The notes beneath the pieces are model-generated. The model made no database searches. It saw only the letters and a list, made by a program, of their open reading frames with translations, and was not told the origin of the DNA. This document shows positions 31,227 through 39,823 of a DNA stretch of 43,305 nucleotides, piece after piece (position 1 is the stretch's first letter; each line of letters starts with the position of its first letter). The stretch is taken from the NCBI GenBank assembly GCA_944336625.1, contig CALVLF010000059.1, forward strand, positions 1 through 43,305, written 5' to 3'. Source of the stretch: an uncultured Clostridia bacterium (GTDB lineage: Bacteria > Bacillota > Clostridia > Christensenellales > CAG-138). The position numbers were made by a program, and so were the translations under genes.

Positions 31227-31255
31227 GCGTGTATGCCCTTGTCCGTTAAGGGTAA
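31227..31255 (+). repeat. Leader element shared with the LDH/MDH-like gene
   Basis: 29 bases ending GTCCGTTAAGGGTA match the downstream arm of the inverted repeat at 19652-19725 with two differences. Here too the element sits just before the ribosome-binding site. A CCCTTAA...TTAAGGG inverted repeat (31214-31254) includes the stop codon of the M19 gene. Confidence 0.6.
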
Positions 31256-31275
31256 GGGTAAGAAAGGATGAAACC

Positions 31276-32322
31276 ATGGATCGATTGGAACGAATTCGCC
31301 GCCTGAGCGCGGCCCCCGGGGTCACAGGCCTGGAGGAAGGGGTGGCTGCGGAAGTGCTCCGCCAGCTCCAGGGCCTGGGCATCCGGGCCTGGCAGGATAA
31401 GGCCGGCAGCGTATTTGGCCAGGTGGGAGAAGAGGGCCCCCTGGTTCTCCTTATGGCCCATATGGATGAAATCGGCATGGCCATCCAGGCTGTGGAAGAG
31501 AATGGCATGGCCCGGCTCTGGAAGGTGGCGGGGGTGGACCCCCGGGTTCTGGCCGGGTCCCGGCTGCTGATCCATACGAAAGATGGCCCCCTTCCGGCGG
31601 TGGCCGGCGCCCTTCCCCCCCATTTGCAGCGGGGGGAGGAAGCCCCCCGGGCCTATGCCTGGGAGGACCTGCTCCTGGATACGGGCTTGGGCCCGGCGGC
31701 AAAGGAACGGGTACAGGTGGGCGATGTGGTGACCCTGTATCCCCATGCCCCCCTGGCGCTGCTGGATGGCCGCCTTTCCTGCAAAACCCTGGATGACCGG
31801 GGCCCCCTGGGGGCGCTGCTGGATCTGTTGGCCAGGCTATGCCAGAACCCCGCCCCCTGCCGGGCGGTGCTCTGCGCCTCGGTACAGGAGGAAAAGACCG
31901 GCGCCGGCGGCCTGACGGCCCCCCGGCAGCTCCGGCCGGATGTGGCCATTGCTGTGGACGTATGCCACAGCGGCCCCCCGGAAACGGAATTCCGAACCCA
32001 CCCCCTGGATACCATCGTCATCAACCGCAGCCTCTGCCTGCACCCGGGGGTAGTGAACTTGCTGGAGACGGCGGCAAAAAAGGCTGGGGTGGAATATGAA
32101 CTGGGGGCGGGGATGACCGCCTCGGGCACGGATGCCTTCCATATCGCCCCCCAGGCTGGGGGCATTGCAACGGGGCTCCTGGAGGTGCCCTTAAGGTATA
32201 TGCATACCAGCGCAGAGGTGATCAGCGCCAGGGCGCTGGATGATCTGGAGAAGGTGCTGGAGGCCTTTTTGCGGGGCCTTGCCGGGGAGAGCTGGAAGGA
32301 GGCACTATGCTGGAAAGATTGA
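31276..32322 (+). CDS. M42 family aminopeptidase, paralogue 1
   Basis: The start at 31276 (MDRLERIRRL) follows AAAGGATG; 348 residues. M42 peptidases are self-compartmentalising dinuclear-metal aminopeptidases (TET/YsdC/FrvX types). The ligands are all present: His62 in AHMDEIG, Asp173 in TLDDRG, catalytic and ligand glutamates in QEEKTGAGG (205-206), Asp228 in AVDVCHS, and His310 in RYMHT. ASGTDAFHI is the conserved GTDA block. It is the most divergent of the three tandem copies (LDDRGPLG for the usual LDDRVG). It overlaps the next gene by 16 bp. Confidence 0.9.
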   Translation: MDRLERIRRLSAAPGVTGLEEGVAAEVLRQLQGLGIRAWQDKAGSVFGQVGEEGPLVLLMAHMDEIGMAIQAVEENGMARLWKVAGVDPRVLAGSRLLIHTKDGPLPAVAGALPPHLQRGEEAPRAYAWEDLLLDTGLGPAAKERVQVGDVVTLYPHAPLALLDGRLSCKTLDDRGPLGALLDLLARLCQNPAPCRAVLCASVQEEKTGAGGLTAPRQLRPDVAIAVDVCHSGPPETEFRTHPLDTIVINRSLCLHPGVVNLLETAAKKAGVEYELGAGMTASGTDAFHIAPQAGGIATGLLEVPLRYMHTSAEVISARALDDLEKVLEAFLRGLAGESWKEALCWKD

Positions 32323-33338
32323 TGGCCCTCTGCGCCCTGCCGGGGGTATCGGGCTGGGAAGGCCCGGTGCGGGCCTATTTAAAGCGGGAACTATCCCCCC
32401 TGGGGCTGGAGCTTTTTACCGACCCCCTGGGGAACCTCTATGCCCACCGGCCCGGCAAGGGGCCCCGGATCATGGTGGCGGCCCACATGGATGAGGTGGG
32501 CATGGTCGTATCCGGCATCCGGGAGGACGGCACCCTTTTCTATCGGGCCGCGGGCCTGGACAGCCGGGTGCTGCCGGGGAAGCGGGTGCGCATCGGCCCC
32601 AAAGGCATCCCCGGCGTCATCGGCAGCAAGGCCATCCACCTGCAAAAGAAGGAAGAATTTGAACGGGCCTATTCCCACGAGGAATTATATGTGGATATAG
32701 GCGCCAAGGATAAGGAATCGGCCCAGGAGGCCGTGGGGATCGGGGACCCCATCGCCTTTGATTCGGAGCCTCAGCGGATGGGGGAGCTGCTCTGCGCTAA
32801 AGCCCTGGATGACCGGGTGGGCTGCGCCATCCTCTCTTCCATTTTGGCGGAGGGTTACGAATGCGACCTGTGGGGCGTTTTTACCGTACAGGAGGAGGTG
32901 GGCACCCGGGGGGCCATGGCAGCGGCGGCGCGGGTGGCGCCGGAGCTGGCCCTGGTGCTGGAGGGCACCACCGCCAACGATATGCCCGGCCTGCGGCCGG
33001 ATGAAATGGTAACCCAGGTAGGCCAGGGGGCGGCCATCACCCTTATGGACGGGCGCACCATGGCCCCGCCCCGGCTATACCAGGCCCTGTTCCAAACCGC
33101 GGCGGCCCATGGCATCCCCTGCCAGCCCCGCCGGGGGGCCCGGGGGGGCACGGACGCCGGGGCCATCCATCAGGCCCTTGGGGGCTGCCCGGCCGGGGGC
33201 ATTTCCGTGCCCTGCCGCTATATCCATTCCCCCAACAGCCTTTGCAGCATAAAGGATGTGGAGGCGGCTTACAGCCTCGTTTGGCATTTTCTAAAGGATG
33301 CAATGTGGAAGGAGGTCATCCCCCATGCTGGAAACTAA
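32307..33338 (+). CDS. M42 family aminopeptidase, paralogue 2
   Basis: 343 residues, start preceded by AAGGAGG inside the previous gene. Ligands: His60 in AHMDEVG, Asp168 in ALDDRVG, glutamates 196-197 in QEEVGTRGA, Glu219 in LEGTTANDMPG (glutamate where copies 1 and 3 have aspartate, as I recall from the YsdC branch), and His307 in CRYIHSP. The GGTDAGAIH block is present. The different second metal ligand suggests another specificity or metal preference from its neighbours. It overlaps the third copy by 14 bp. Confidence 0.92.
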   Translation: MLERLMALCALPGVSGWEGPVRAYLKRELSPLGLELFTDPLGNLYAHRPGKGPRIMVAAHMDEVGMVVSGIREDGTLFYRAAGLDSRVLPGKRVRIGPKGIPGVIGSKAIHLQKKEEFERAYSHEELYVDIGAKDKESAQEAVGIGDPIAFDSEPQRMGELLCAKALDDRVGCAILSSILAEGYECDLWGVFTVQEEVGTRGAMAAAARVAPELALVLEGTTANDMPGLRPDEMVTQVGQGAAITLMDGRTMAPPRLYQALFQTAAAHGIPCQPRRGARGGTDAGAIHQALGGCPAGGISVPCRYIHSPNSLCSIKDVEAAYSLVWHFLKDAMWKEVIPHAGN

Positions 33339-34311
33339 TTTAAAACTGCTGACCGCAGCCTATGGCCCCTCCGGCCGGGAGGAGCGGGTCCGCACCATGC
33401 TCACGCGGCTGGCGGAGCCCCTTTGCAAGGAGCTGCGCACCGATGCCCTGGGCAACCTCATCGCCTTCCGGCCGGGCAGCAGCGGCAAAAAGCTCATGCT
33501 CTGCGCCCATATGGACCAGATCGGCCTGATGGTGACGGACATAGATGAAAAGGGCTTTTTGCGGGTGGCCCGGGTAGGGGGGGTAAACCCCGTTCTGGCC
33601 ATTGCCCGGCGGGTGGCCTTTGCAAACGGCCTGCTGGGCACCGTCTATTTCGACGCCCGGAAGAAAAAGCCCGGGGAGGCCCAGGTGGAGGATCTATTCA
33701 TCGACATCGGCGCGCAGGGCCGGGAAGAGGCTGCCGCCCAGGTTTCCATCGGGGATGTGGCGGTATTTTACAGCCCCCTGACCCTCCAGGGCAGCCGGGC
33801 CACCGGCGGCGCCCTGGATAACCGGGTGGGCTGCGCCGTAGCCCTCAGCGCCCTTACCCTCCCCTGCCCCCATGATTTATACGTGGTATTCTCCGCCCAG
33901 GAGGAGGTGGGCACCCGGGGGGCGGGGCCGGCAGCCTATGGCATCGGGCCGGACCTGGCCATCGCCCTGGACGTTACCCCTACGGGGGATTGCCCCAAGG
34001 CCCCCCGCTCCGTCATCGCCCTGGGCAAGGGCCCCGCCCTGAAGCTGCTGGATGGCAGCGTGGTGGTATCCGCCCCGGTGCGCCGGCGGATGGAAGAGGC
34101 GGCGGCCGCCGCCGGCATCCCCTATCAGCGGGAGGTGCTCACCGCCGGCGGCACGGATACGGGGGTTATCTCCCGCACGGGGGGCGGCATCCCGGCGGGC
34201 TGCATTTCCATCCCCTGCCGCTACATCCACTCCCCCGTGGAAACCTGCGATCTGAAGGATGCGGAGGGAGCTGTAAAATGGCTGGGAGCCATTCTGGAGG
34301 AGGAACTATGA
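33325..34311 (+). CDS. M42 family aminopeptidase, paralogue 3
   Basis: The start at 33325 (MLETNLKLL) follows AAGGAGG; 328 residues. Ligands: His62 in AHMDQIG (Gln replaces the common Glu after the aspartate), Asp165 in ALDNRVG, glutamates 193-194 in QEEVGTRGA, Asp216 in ALDVTPT, and His302 in CRYIHSP; GGTDTGVIS is the GTD block. Three non-identical, fully motif-bearing copies in a row make pseudogenisation unlikely and suggest complementary specificities or mixed oligomers. Its stop overlaps the start of the X-Pro aminopeptidase gene by 4 bp. Confidence 0.92.
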   Translation: MLETNLKLLTAAYGPSGREERVRTMLTRLAEPLCKELRTDALGNLIAFRPGSSGKKLMLCAHMDQIGLMVTDIDEKGFLRVARVGGVNPVLAIARRVAFANGLLGTVYFDARKKKPGEAQVEDLFIDIGAQGREEAAAQVSIGDVAVFYSPLTLQGSRATGGALDNRVGCAVALSALTLPCPHDLYVVFSAQEEVGTRGAGPAAYGIGPDLAIALDVTPTGDCPKAPRSVIALGKGPALKLLDGSVVVSAPVRRRMEEAAAAAGIPYQREVLTAGGTDTGVISRTGGGIPAGCISIPCRYIHSPVETCDLKDAEGAVKWLGAILEEEL

Positions 34312-36050
34312 AAACCATACAGGAACGGACCGGCGCCCTGCGCCAGGCTATGCTGGGGGCGGGCCTCGGGGCCTATCTGGTGCCCACGGCGGACCCCCAC
34401 GGCAGCGAATACGTCAGCCTGCATGACCAGGCCCGGGCCTATTTTACCGGCTTTACGGGCAGCGCAGGCACCCTGCTCCTTACCAGGGAGGAGGCCCTGC
34501 TCTTTACGGATTCCCGCTATTTCCTCCAGGCAGAAAAAGAACTTGCGGGCAGCGGCATCCGCCTGATGAAGGAAGGGGTGCCCGGCTATCCTACCCTGGG
34601 AGAAACCATCCAAATGGCCCTGGGGGCGGAAGGCCAGCTGGGGCTGGATGGCCGCTGCACTTCCCTGGAACAGGCCAGGGCCCTGGGGGGCGGCCGGGTA
34701 GTGGATATAGACCTGGTATCCCCTCTTTGGGAGGGCCGGCCGGAACTATGCCATGCCCCCGCCTTCCTTTTGGAGGAAAGGCTGGCGGGCCGCAGCGGGG
34801 CGGATAAGCTCCGGGCCCTGCGGGAACACATGGCCCAGGAAGGGGCCCGGGCCTTTTTGCTGACGGACCTGATGGACTGCGCCTGGCTTTTGAACCTGCG
34901 GGGCGGGGACATTCCCCATACCCCCGTATTGCGCATGTTCATCCTTGTGGAGGCGGCGGAGCTGTATATTTTCGCCCAGGAACAAAGCCTGGCCCCGGTG
35001 GCGGATTATTGCCGGGGCCTGGGGGCGGAGCTAAGGCCCTATGAAGAAATCCGCCCCTTCCTGGCCCGGTATGGAAGAGGAGATTTGATCCTCACCTCCA
35101 GGGGGGTCAGCTTTTCCCTGGGGGGTGCCCTGGAGGCGGCGGGGGCCCTGCCCCGGGAAAGCCCCTGGCCCGCTCTGGCCCGGAGCGTGAAAAACCCCGG
35201 GGAGCTGGCGGCCATCCGGGAGGCCCACCGGAAGGACGGGGCCGTGATGGTCCGCTTCCTGCGCTGGCTGGATGAAGAGGGGGCCCAGGGGGGTTATGAT
35301 GAAGGGGCGGTAGCCCGGAAGCTGGATGAAATGCGCCGGGCTGCGGGCTGCCTGGATATTTCCTTCGATACCATCTCTGGCTATGGGGAAAATGCCGCCA
35401 TCGTCCACTATCATGCCCCGGAAACCGGCGGAAAGCCCCTGCAGCCCCGGGGATTGCTGCTGGTGGACAGCGGAGGCCAGTGGCCCGGAGCCACTACGGA
35501 TATTACCCGCACCGTGGCCCTGGGCCCCATAAGCCCGGCGGAGCGGACCCATTTTACCCTGGTGCTCCGGGCCATGCTGGCCCTGATGGAAGCACGCTTC
35601 CCCTGGGGGACGGACGGGAGCCACCTGGATATGCTGGCCCGGCAGCCCCTCTGGGAAAAAGGGCTAGATTATGGCCATGGCACGGGCCACGGGGTGGGGG
35701 CTATGCTCTCCGTCCATGAGGACCCGGTGCGCATCCGCTTCGGGTTAAAAAATACCCCTGCCTTCCAGCCGGGGATGATCGTATCCGATGAGCCGGGGCT
35801 GTATTTTGCCGGGGCCTATGGCATCCGCACGGAAAACCTGCTGGAGTGCGTGGAATGCCCCGGGGGGATGCTGGGTTTCCGGCCCCTGACCCTGGTGCCC
35901 ATCGACCGGGCCGCCCTGGACCCGGCCCAGATGACGCCAGGGGAGGTACAGGCCCTGGACGCTTACCATGCCCGGGTTTACAGCGAACTGGCCCCCCTGC
36001 TGGAGGGGGAGGACCTGCTGTTCCTGGAGCAGGCCACAAGGGCCCTTTAG
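34308..36050 (+). CDS. Xaa-Pro aminopeptidase (M24B, three-domain type)
   Basis: The start at 34308 (MKTIQERTGA) follows GGAGGAAC and gives 580 residues, close to the length of the cytosolic three-domain aminopeptidase P. Two creatinase-like N-terminal domains (from AYLVPTADPHGSEYV) precede the pita-bread catalytic domain. Metal ligands lie in LLVDSGGQWPGATTDITRT (two aspartates, about 387 and 398), HGTGHGVG (histidine, about 461), SDEPGLY and RTENLLE (two glutamates). It releases N-terminal residues before proline, complementing the M42 peptidases that stall there. It is translationally coupled to the third M42 gene and is the last gene of the peptidase operon. Confidence 0.93.
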   Translation: MKTIQERTGALRQAMLGAGLGAYLVPTADPHGSEYVSLHDQARAYFTGFTGSAGTLLLTREEALLFTDSRYFLQAEKELAGSGIRLMKEGVPGYPTLGETIQMALGAEGQLGLDGRCTSLEQARALGGGRVVDIDLVSPLWEGRPELCHAPAFLLEERLAGRSGADKLRALREHMAQEGARAFLLTDLMDCAWLLNLRGGDIPHTPVLRMFILVEAAELYIFAQEQSLAPVADYCRGLGAELRPYEEIRPFLARYGRGDLILTSRGVSFSLGGALEAAGALPRESPWPALARSVKNPGELAAIREAHRKDGAVMVRFLRWLDEEGAQGGYDEGAVARKLDEMRRAAGCLDISFDTISGYGENAAIVHYHAPETGGKPLQPRGLLLVDSGGQWPGATTDITRTVALGPISPAERTHFTLVLRAMLALMEARFPWGTDGSHLDMLARQPLWEKGLDYGHGTGHGVGAMLSVHEDPVRIRFGLKNTPAFQPGMIVSDEPGLYFAGAYGIRTENLLECVECPGGMLGFRPLTLVPIDRAALDPAQMTPGEVQALDAYHARVYSELAPLLEGEDLLFLEQATRAL

Positions 36051-36376
36051 GCGGAAGGCTCTTCCTGGGGCCCCTTGCGCACGGGGCTTCCGCCGCCGAA
36101 AAAGGCCCAGTCCCCACCAATAAATCCCCTTATACCGCAAAACCATTCCCCTTCACCCAATTTGGCAAAGGCAGCGGAAACCGGGCGAAGCAGCTTATGC
36201 GAAAGCAAGGGAAAGGAGCGGTGATTGCGAAAGGAGGCTGCTTCCGCAAAGGAGCGGGGTGGGCGCCCCGATGAGGGCTGGAGGATTGCCCCGGGGTATT
36301 AATTATAGGAAAGCCCGGGGAGACGGGCGGCCATTTTTAAAAATTAAGAATCGAAAAGGCGAAGGGAGGCGAGGCT
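36050..36376. repeat. Intergenic repeat stretch after the peptidase operon
   Basis: Arms GGCGGAAG (36050-36057) and CTTCCGCC (36087-36094) enclose a GGGGCCCC/GGGG core and belong to the block related to 16940-16980 and 38433-38472. The following CTTATACCGCAAAACCATTC (36130-36149) is the inverted match of 16898-16917. The rest (to 36376) has no recognisable gene; a clear promoter for the SDR gene was not found. Confidence 0.55.
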
Positions 36377-37189
36377 ATGGAAGGGAAGCAGCAAGCCCCG
36401 GTGGCGGTGGTTACGGGGGCATCCGGGGGCATCGGCCGGGCCACGGCGGCCCTGCTGGCCCAAAAGGGCTATAAGGTTTACGGCCTGAGCCGCCGGCCCG
36501 GGCCGGCGCAAACCCTGCATATTCCCACGGACGTAAGGGACCCGGCAGCGGTGGCGGCGGCCTTCCGGCAGATCCTGGAGGAGGCGGGGCGCATCGACCT
36601 GCTGATCCTGAACGCTGGCTTCGGCATATCCGGCCCCCTGGAGTTTACAGGGGCGGAGGCCGCCCAGCGGCAGTTCCAGGTGAATTTCTTCGGTGCCCTT
36701 TGCTGCGCCCAGGCTGCCCTGCCCCAGATGCGGGCTCAGGGCGGGGGCTGCATCCTGTTCGTCAGCTCTGTGGCGGCGGTGCTGCCCATTCCCTTTCAGG
36801 GCCTGTATTCCGCCTCCAAGGCGGCGCTGAACGCCCTGGCCGGAGCCCTGGCCAACGAGGTGCGGCCCTTTTCCATCCGGGTGGCCGCCCTCATGCCCGG
36901 GGATATCCATACGGGCTTTACCGCTGCCCGGGAAAAGGAAAGGGAGGGCAGCGGGGTTTATAGGGCGCTGGAAGGCTCCCTGGCCCGGATGGAGCGGGAT
37001 GAGGCCGGGGGCATGGACCCGGCAGCGGTGGCGGCGGCCTTATACAGGCTGGCCCGGAAAAGGCGGCTGCGGCCCCTGTATACCCTGGGGCTGCAATACC
37101 GGTTTTTTACCCTGCTCCAGCGGCTTTTGCCGGGGCGGCTGGTGAGCTGGCTCCTGTACCGGCTCTATGGGCTGCCCCCCAGGGCATAA
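36377..37189 (+). CDS. Short-chain dehydrogenase/reductase (SDR) family protein
   Basis: A 270-residue classical SDR. The cofactor motif is TGASGGIG (13-20), with RR after beta-2 (LSRRPG) suggesting NADP preference. NAGFG stabilises the sheet, the catalytic serine lies in FVSSVAAV (about 131), and the YSASK motif holds Tyr144 and Lys148. ALMPGDIHTGF is the usual substrate-loop start. An AAGGGAGG site precedes the start. The C-terminal extension (RPLYTLGLQYRFFTLLQRLLPGRLVSWLLYRLYGL) is hydrophobic and basic, as in membrane-associated SDRs that act on lipids or steroids. The substrate cannot be read from the sequence. Confidence 0.87.
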   Translation: MEGKQQAPVAVVTGASGGIGRATAALLAQKGYKVYGLSRRPGPAQTLHIPTDVRDPAAVAAAFRQILEEAGRIDLLILNAGFGISGPLEFTGAEAAQRQFQVNFFGALCCAQAALPQMRAQGGGCILFVSSVAAVLPIPFQGLYSASKAALNALAGALANEVRPFSIRVAALMPGDIHTGFTAAREKEREGSGVYRALEGSLARMERDEAGGMDPAAVAAALYRLARKRRLRPLYTLGLQYRFFTLLQRLLPGRLVSWLLYRLYGLPPRA

Positions 37190-37438
37190 AAAAGGGCCTG
37201 CAAAGGCAGGAAAAGGAATTCCCACCAGGGAAAAAGGAAAAACTGAATATACGGACGAAGAAGGGTTCTCTACCGGGGGAAAGCACGTTTTCAGGGGGGC
37301 GCAGATGTTGCGGCCCTTTAGCCTTATGGGGTTGGGAGCAGGGGGAAGCAGCGCCCGGCAAGGGGAGCCGGGCCAAGAATTACAACCCTGGCACATCCCC
37401 TGCCCAGCAGGGGTGCATAGGAACGGAGGTGTTTTTCT

Positions 37439-37792
37439 TTGGAGCCGGATTATAAAGCCATTGGCAGCCGCATCAAAGCGGCACGCCTGAGCCGGGGCAT
37501 GAGCCAGGCGGAACTGGCGAAACAAGCAGGGATTTCCCCGGCTACCCTTGGGCGGATTGAGGAGGGCCAGTCCAGGCTGCGCCTGCCGGCGTTTGTGAAC
37601 CTGGCCCAGGCCCTTTCCCTGCCCATGGAAGCCCTGCTGCGGGATAATGGAAAAGCGGCAGCCCAGAGGGCGCTGGACAGGCAGCTGGCAGATTGCCTGG
37701 CCAGCTGCGATGCATACGAGCTCCGGGTGATTACGGCCCTGGTCCGGGCAGCCAAGGATGCCTTGCAGGAGAATGGGACACCCAGGCAATAG
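37439..37792 (+). CDS. Small XRE-family helix-turn-helix regulator with TTG start
   Basis: 117 residues starting at TTG (37439), supported by GGAGGT eight bases upstream. Residues 6-61 form a Cro/C1-type HTH (IGSRIKAARLSRGMSQAELAKQAGISPATLGRIEEGQ). The C-terminal half is helical and short, without a known sensor domain, so it may oligomerise or bind a partner. The 250 bp before it hold no other gene. It is followed by an 11-bp GC-rich hairpin. Its target is unknown; the SDR gene upstream is a candidate. Confidence 0.85.
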   Translation: MEPDYKAIGSRIKAARLSRGMSQAELAKQAGISPATLGRIEEGQSRLRLPAFVNLAQALSLPMEALLRDNGKAAAQRALDRQLADCLASCDAYELRVITALVRAAKDALQENGTPRQ

Positions 37793-37793
37793 G

Positions 37794-37822
37794 GGGCCGC
37801 AGCCTTTAGGCTGCGGCCCTTC
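37794..37822 (+). terminator. Hairpin after the HTH gene
   Basis: Eleven-base perfect arms GGGCCGCAGCC/GGCTGCGGCCC around TTTA, directly after the stop codon. The T tail is only two bases, so termination efficiency is uncertain. Confidence 0.6.
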
Positions 37823-38870
37823 GGCTATAGGGCGGGCCTACAGGGGCGGCTTGGGGAAAAGCCTTGGGGAAGGGGGCGGCGGCGCGCTGCGCGCGCCGGT
37901 AGGGGCGGCCCTGAGGCCGCCCCTACCCAGGGCCCTTAGGGCCCCGCCGCCCCCCATCTCCCCTGGCCCTCCCTGCAGCCGCCGGAAAGCCGGGGGCAGG
38001 CCTGAGACCTGCCATGGGAAAGCGCTAAGCGCCCTCTCCCCCAAGGCGCGCAAAAGCCGGGGCCCAAAGGGCCCCGGCCCAGCGCGGCAAAAAAGCGGAT
38101 ATATAGGCCGCTTTTTTGTGCTTTGCAGCTTTGGCCGGCCGTGCGGCGCAAGCAAGCCAAAGCTGCAAAGAATCCCTTGCTACGCAAAGCTTTTCGCTGG
38201 CGCCGCCCATATTGCTGCCCACGATGGAAAGCCGCTGGGGCGGCGGCGTTTGGCGGGCCGAAGGCCCGCCAAACCAAAGCAAGGGCAGGGGCAAAGCCCC
38301 TGCCCTTGCTTTGTGTGCGCTTCGCGCACCCGCCGCCCTCGTCGTCGCAAAGTCCGCGGAGAAGCGTTTATCTCATTACAAGCCAAACTCTCAGCTCGCA
38401 ATGGTCGCCCTGCGTCGGGCCAGGAGGCCCTTCCTAGGGCTCCTTTGCTCACTGGGCTTCCGCCGCCGCGAAAGGCCCAAAGCAAGGCGGAGCGTGGCGA
38501 GGGCGCTTGCAACCGAGCAGCGAAGGCGCAGCGACGGCCTTTGCGACGACGAGGCGGCGGGAGCGCGGAGCGCTCCTGGAGGGGCCGGTTTTGCCGGCCC
38601 CTCCTCTTCGCAAAAGGGCTCCGGGCTGCTTGCATCCCGGGGCCCTGTATGCGAAGGCCGCCGCCCCCCTGCTTATTTCCGCCAACGTTTCTTTTTTCCT
38701 ATGGAGAAAGCCGGGGCCCATAATCTAGGGCCCCGGCGGCTGTAACCCTGCATCAAGGGAAATAAGGCTCCGCTCCCGCGGGGACGGAGAAAGCCCGGCC
38801 CCATAATCTACGGGGCCGGGCGGCAGGGAAGGCAGTTGGAATGGGGGCTCTTCCGCCTGCGCAAGGCTTG
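37823..38870. repeat. Large intergenic repeat mosaic
   Basis: In order: GGGGCGGCC palindromes; a symmetrical terminator-like hairpin AAAAAAGCGG/CCGCTTTTTT (38089-38117); and a 14-bp inverted repeat CTTTGCAGCTTTGG/CCAAAGCTGCAAAG (38121-38134, 38157-38170). Next come a three-hairpin module (38239-38337), CGTCGTCGCAAAGT arms (38338 and 38538) and the CTCACTGGGCTTCCGCCGCC block (about 38446-38465). The rest is a GGAGGGGCCGG hairpin, a degenerate 50-nt palindrome (about 38614-38660), and two hairpins with loop ATAATCTA or ATAATCTAC (38710-38737 and 38793-38821). Long open frames here are repeat-derived. Confidence 0.7.
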
Positions 38871-38871
38871 A

Positions 38872-39076
38872 AAAAGCCGGGGGCCATAATCTACGGCCCC
38901 CGGCGGCTCTTACAGAAAGACGCGGGCAGGAACCAGCGTTTCCCGCAAACGTCTGCGCGCGCTATCGCCGTCCGCGTAGGACCGGCCCCCGGCGGCTTTT
39001 AAGGAAGGGCGCGGGCAGGAACCGTTTTTCCCGCAAACGCTTGCGCGCGAATATAGCCGTGCGCTTAGCACCGGGG
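38872..39076 (-). repeat. Minus-strand 3'-end repeat units and terminator of the DUF308 gene
   Basis: Starting at the DUF308 stop codon, the minus strand reads two 90-bp-type units (CGGTGCTAAGCGCACGG start, GGTTCCTGCCCGCGCCCTTCC middle). It ends with the hairpin GCCGGGGGCC/GGCCCCCGGC (38876-38904), loop GTAGATTAT, then TTTTT. It is organised like the lysS 3' array. Confidence 0.75.
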
Positions 39077-39628
39077 TTAAAACTCATCCAGAAAGACCTG
39101 GTCGTGAAGGTGCCGGCGCACATCCAGGGCGATGCAGAAATCCACAATACCATCCAGCATCAGGCAGATGCCTGTAAAGATGGACATGGCCGTCAGGGCT
39201 GTAAAGGGGCTGAAGAGCATCAGAATGCCCAGCACCAGGGTGATGAGGGCGCAGATCAGATTGCGCCGGGCGCTGCCGGGATGGTTGCGCCGGAGCTGAT
39301 AGCTGATCTGGAGCTTGACGACGCTGTCCGCTACCACCAGCAGGCCCAGAATCGTGCCCAGTATGCCTAGGATGACCTGGGCCCGCAGGATAAACAGCAG
39401 CCCCAGAAGCAGGAAAAGAAGCCCTGCCAGATATCCATTGCCCAGGGTCAGGAAGCCCCGGGAATTCCACTGCACCAGAATGCGAATAAGCCCATAAAGC
39501 ATGAACAGGCCCCCGGCGATATAGCAGATCACCAGGCGGGACTGCTGGGGCCAGATGACGAAAATAAGGCCCAGGAGAAAGTATACGATGGCGCTGATCA
39601 TGAACGTCCTGCTGAAGCTTTTTGTCAT
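39077..39628 (-). CDS. DUF308/HdeD-type membrane protein
   Basis: 183 residues with six predicted transmembrane helices in three hairpins (about 10-45, 62-100 and 120-170), the pattern of the DUF308/HdeD family. An AAAGGAG site precedes the start. HdeD in E. coli is linked to acid resistance, but Clostridial members have no settled role. It is single-gene, divergent from rex, with its own promoter and a repeat-encoded terminator. Confidence 0.85.
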   Translation of the reverse strand: MTKSFSRTFMISAIVYFLLGLIFVIWPQQSRLVICYIAGGLFMLYGLIRILVQWNSRGFLTLGNGYLAGLLFLLLGLLFILRAQVILGILGTILGLLVVADSVVKLQISYQLRRNHPGSARRNLICALITLVLGILMLFSPFTALTAMSIFTGICLMLDGIVDFCIALDVRRHLHDQVFLDEF

Positions 39629-39678
39629 GGAACGATTTCTCCTTTAAAAAATTGCTCCGCCCCCGGCGGTATATTTCC

Positions 39679-39706
39679 ATTTTACCAATTTTTCCCCGCT
39701 TGACAA
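39679..39706 (-). promoter_or_regulatory. Promoter of the DUF308 gene
   Basis: Minus strand TTGTCA (39701-39706), 16-bp spacer, TAAAAT (39679-39684), about 50 bp before the start codon. Confidence 0.6.
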
Positions 39707-39753
39707 GCCCCCTTCTTCCCTGCTAATTCTTTTTATCTACAGGCGGAAAGCCA

Positions 39754-39803
39754 TTGACAAGAAAAAATATCGATATTATAATACCGATATCTAAATATCA
39801 ATC
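39754..39803 (+). promoter_or_regulatory. rex promoter with three 14-bp-spaced ATCGATA-like boxes
   Basis: TTGACA (39754-39759), 17-bp spacer, TATAAT (39777-39782). Boxes ATCGATA (39769), ACCGATA (39783) and ATCAATC (39797) start exactly 14 bp apart and cover the -10 and start region, a repressing position. The same arrangement lies upstream of the iron alcohol dehydrogenase. Confidence 0.7.
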
Positions 39804-39823
39804 CGGAAAGCAAGGGGAAAAAC

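Noticed and set aside
37758-38723. 321-codon frame in the repeat mosaic after the HTH gene
   Set aside because: It is made of hairpin modules that occur elsewhere in non-coding positions, with an Arg/Pro/Ala-rich composition.
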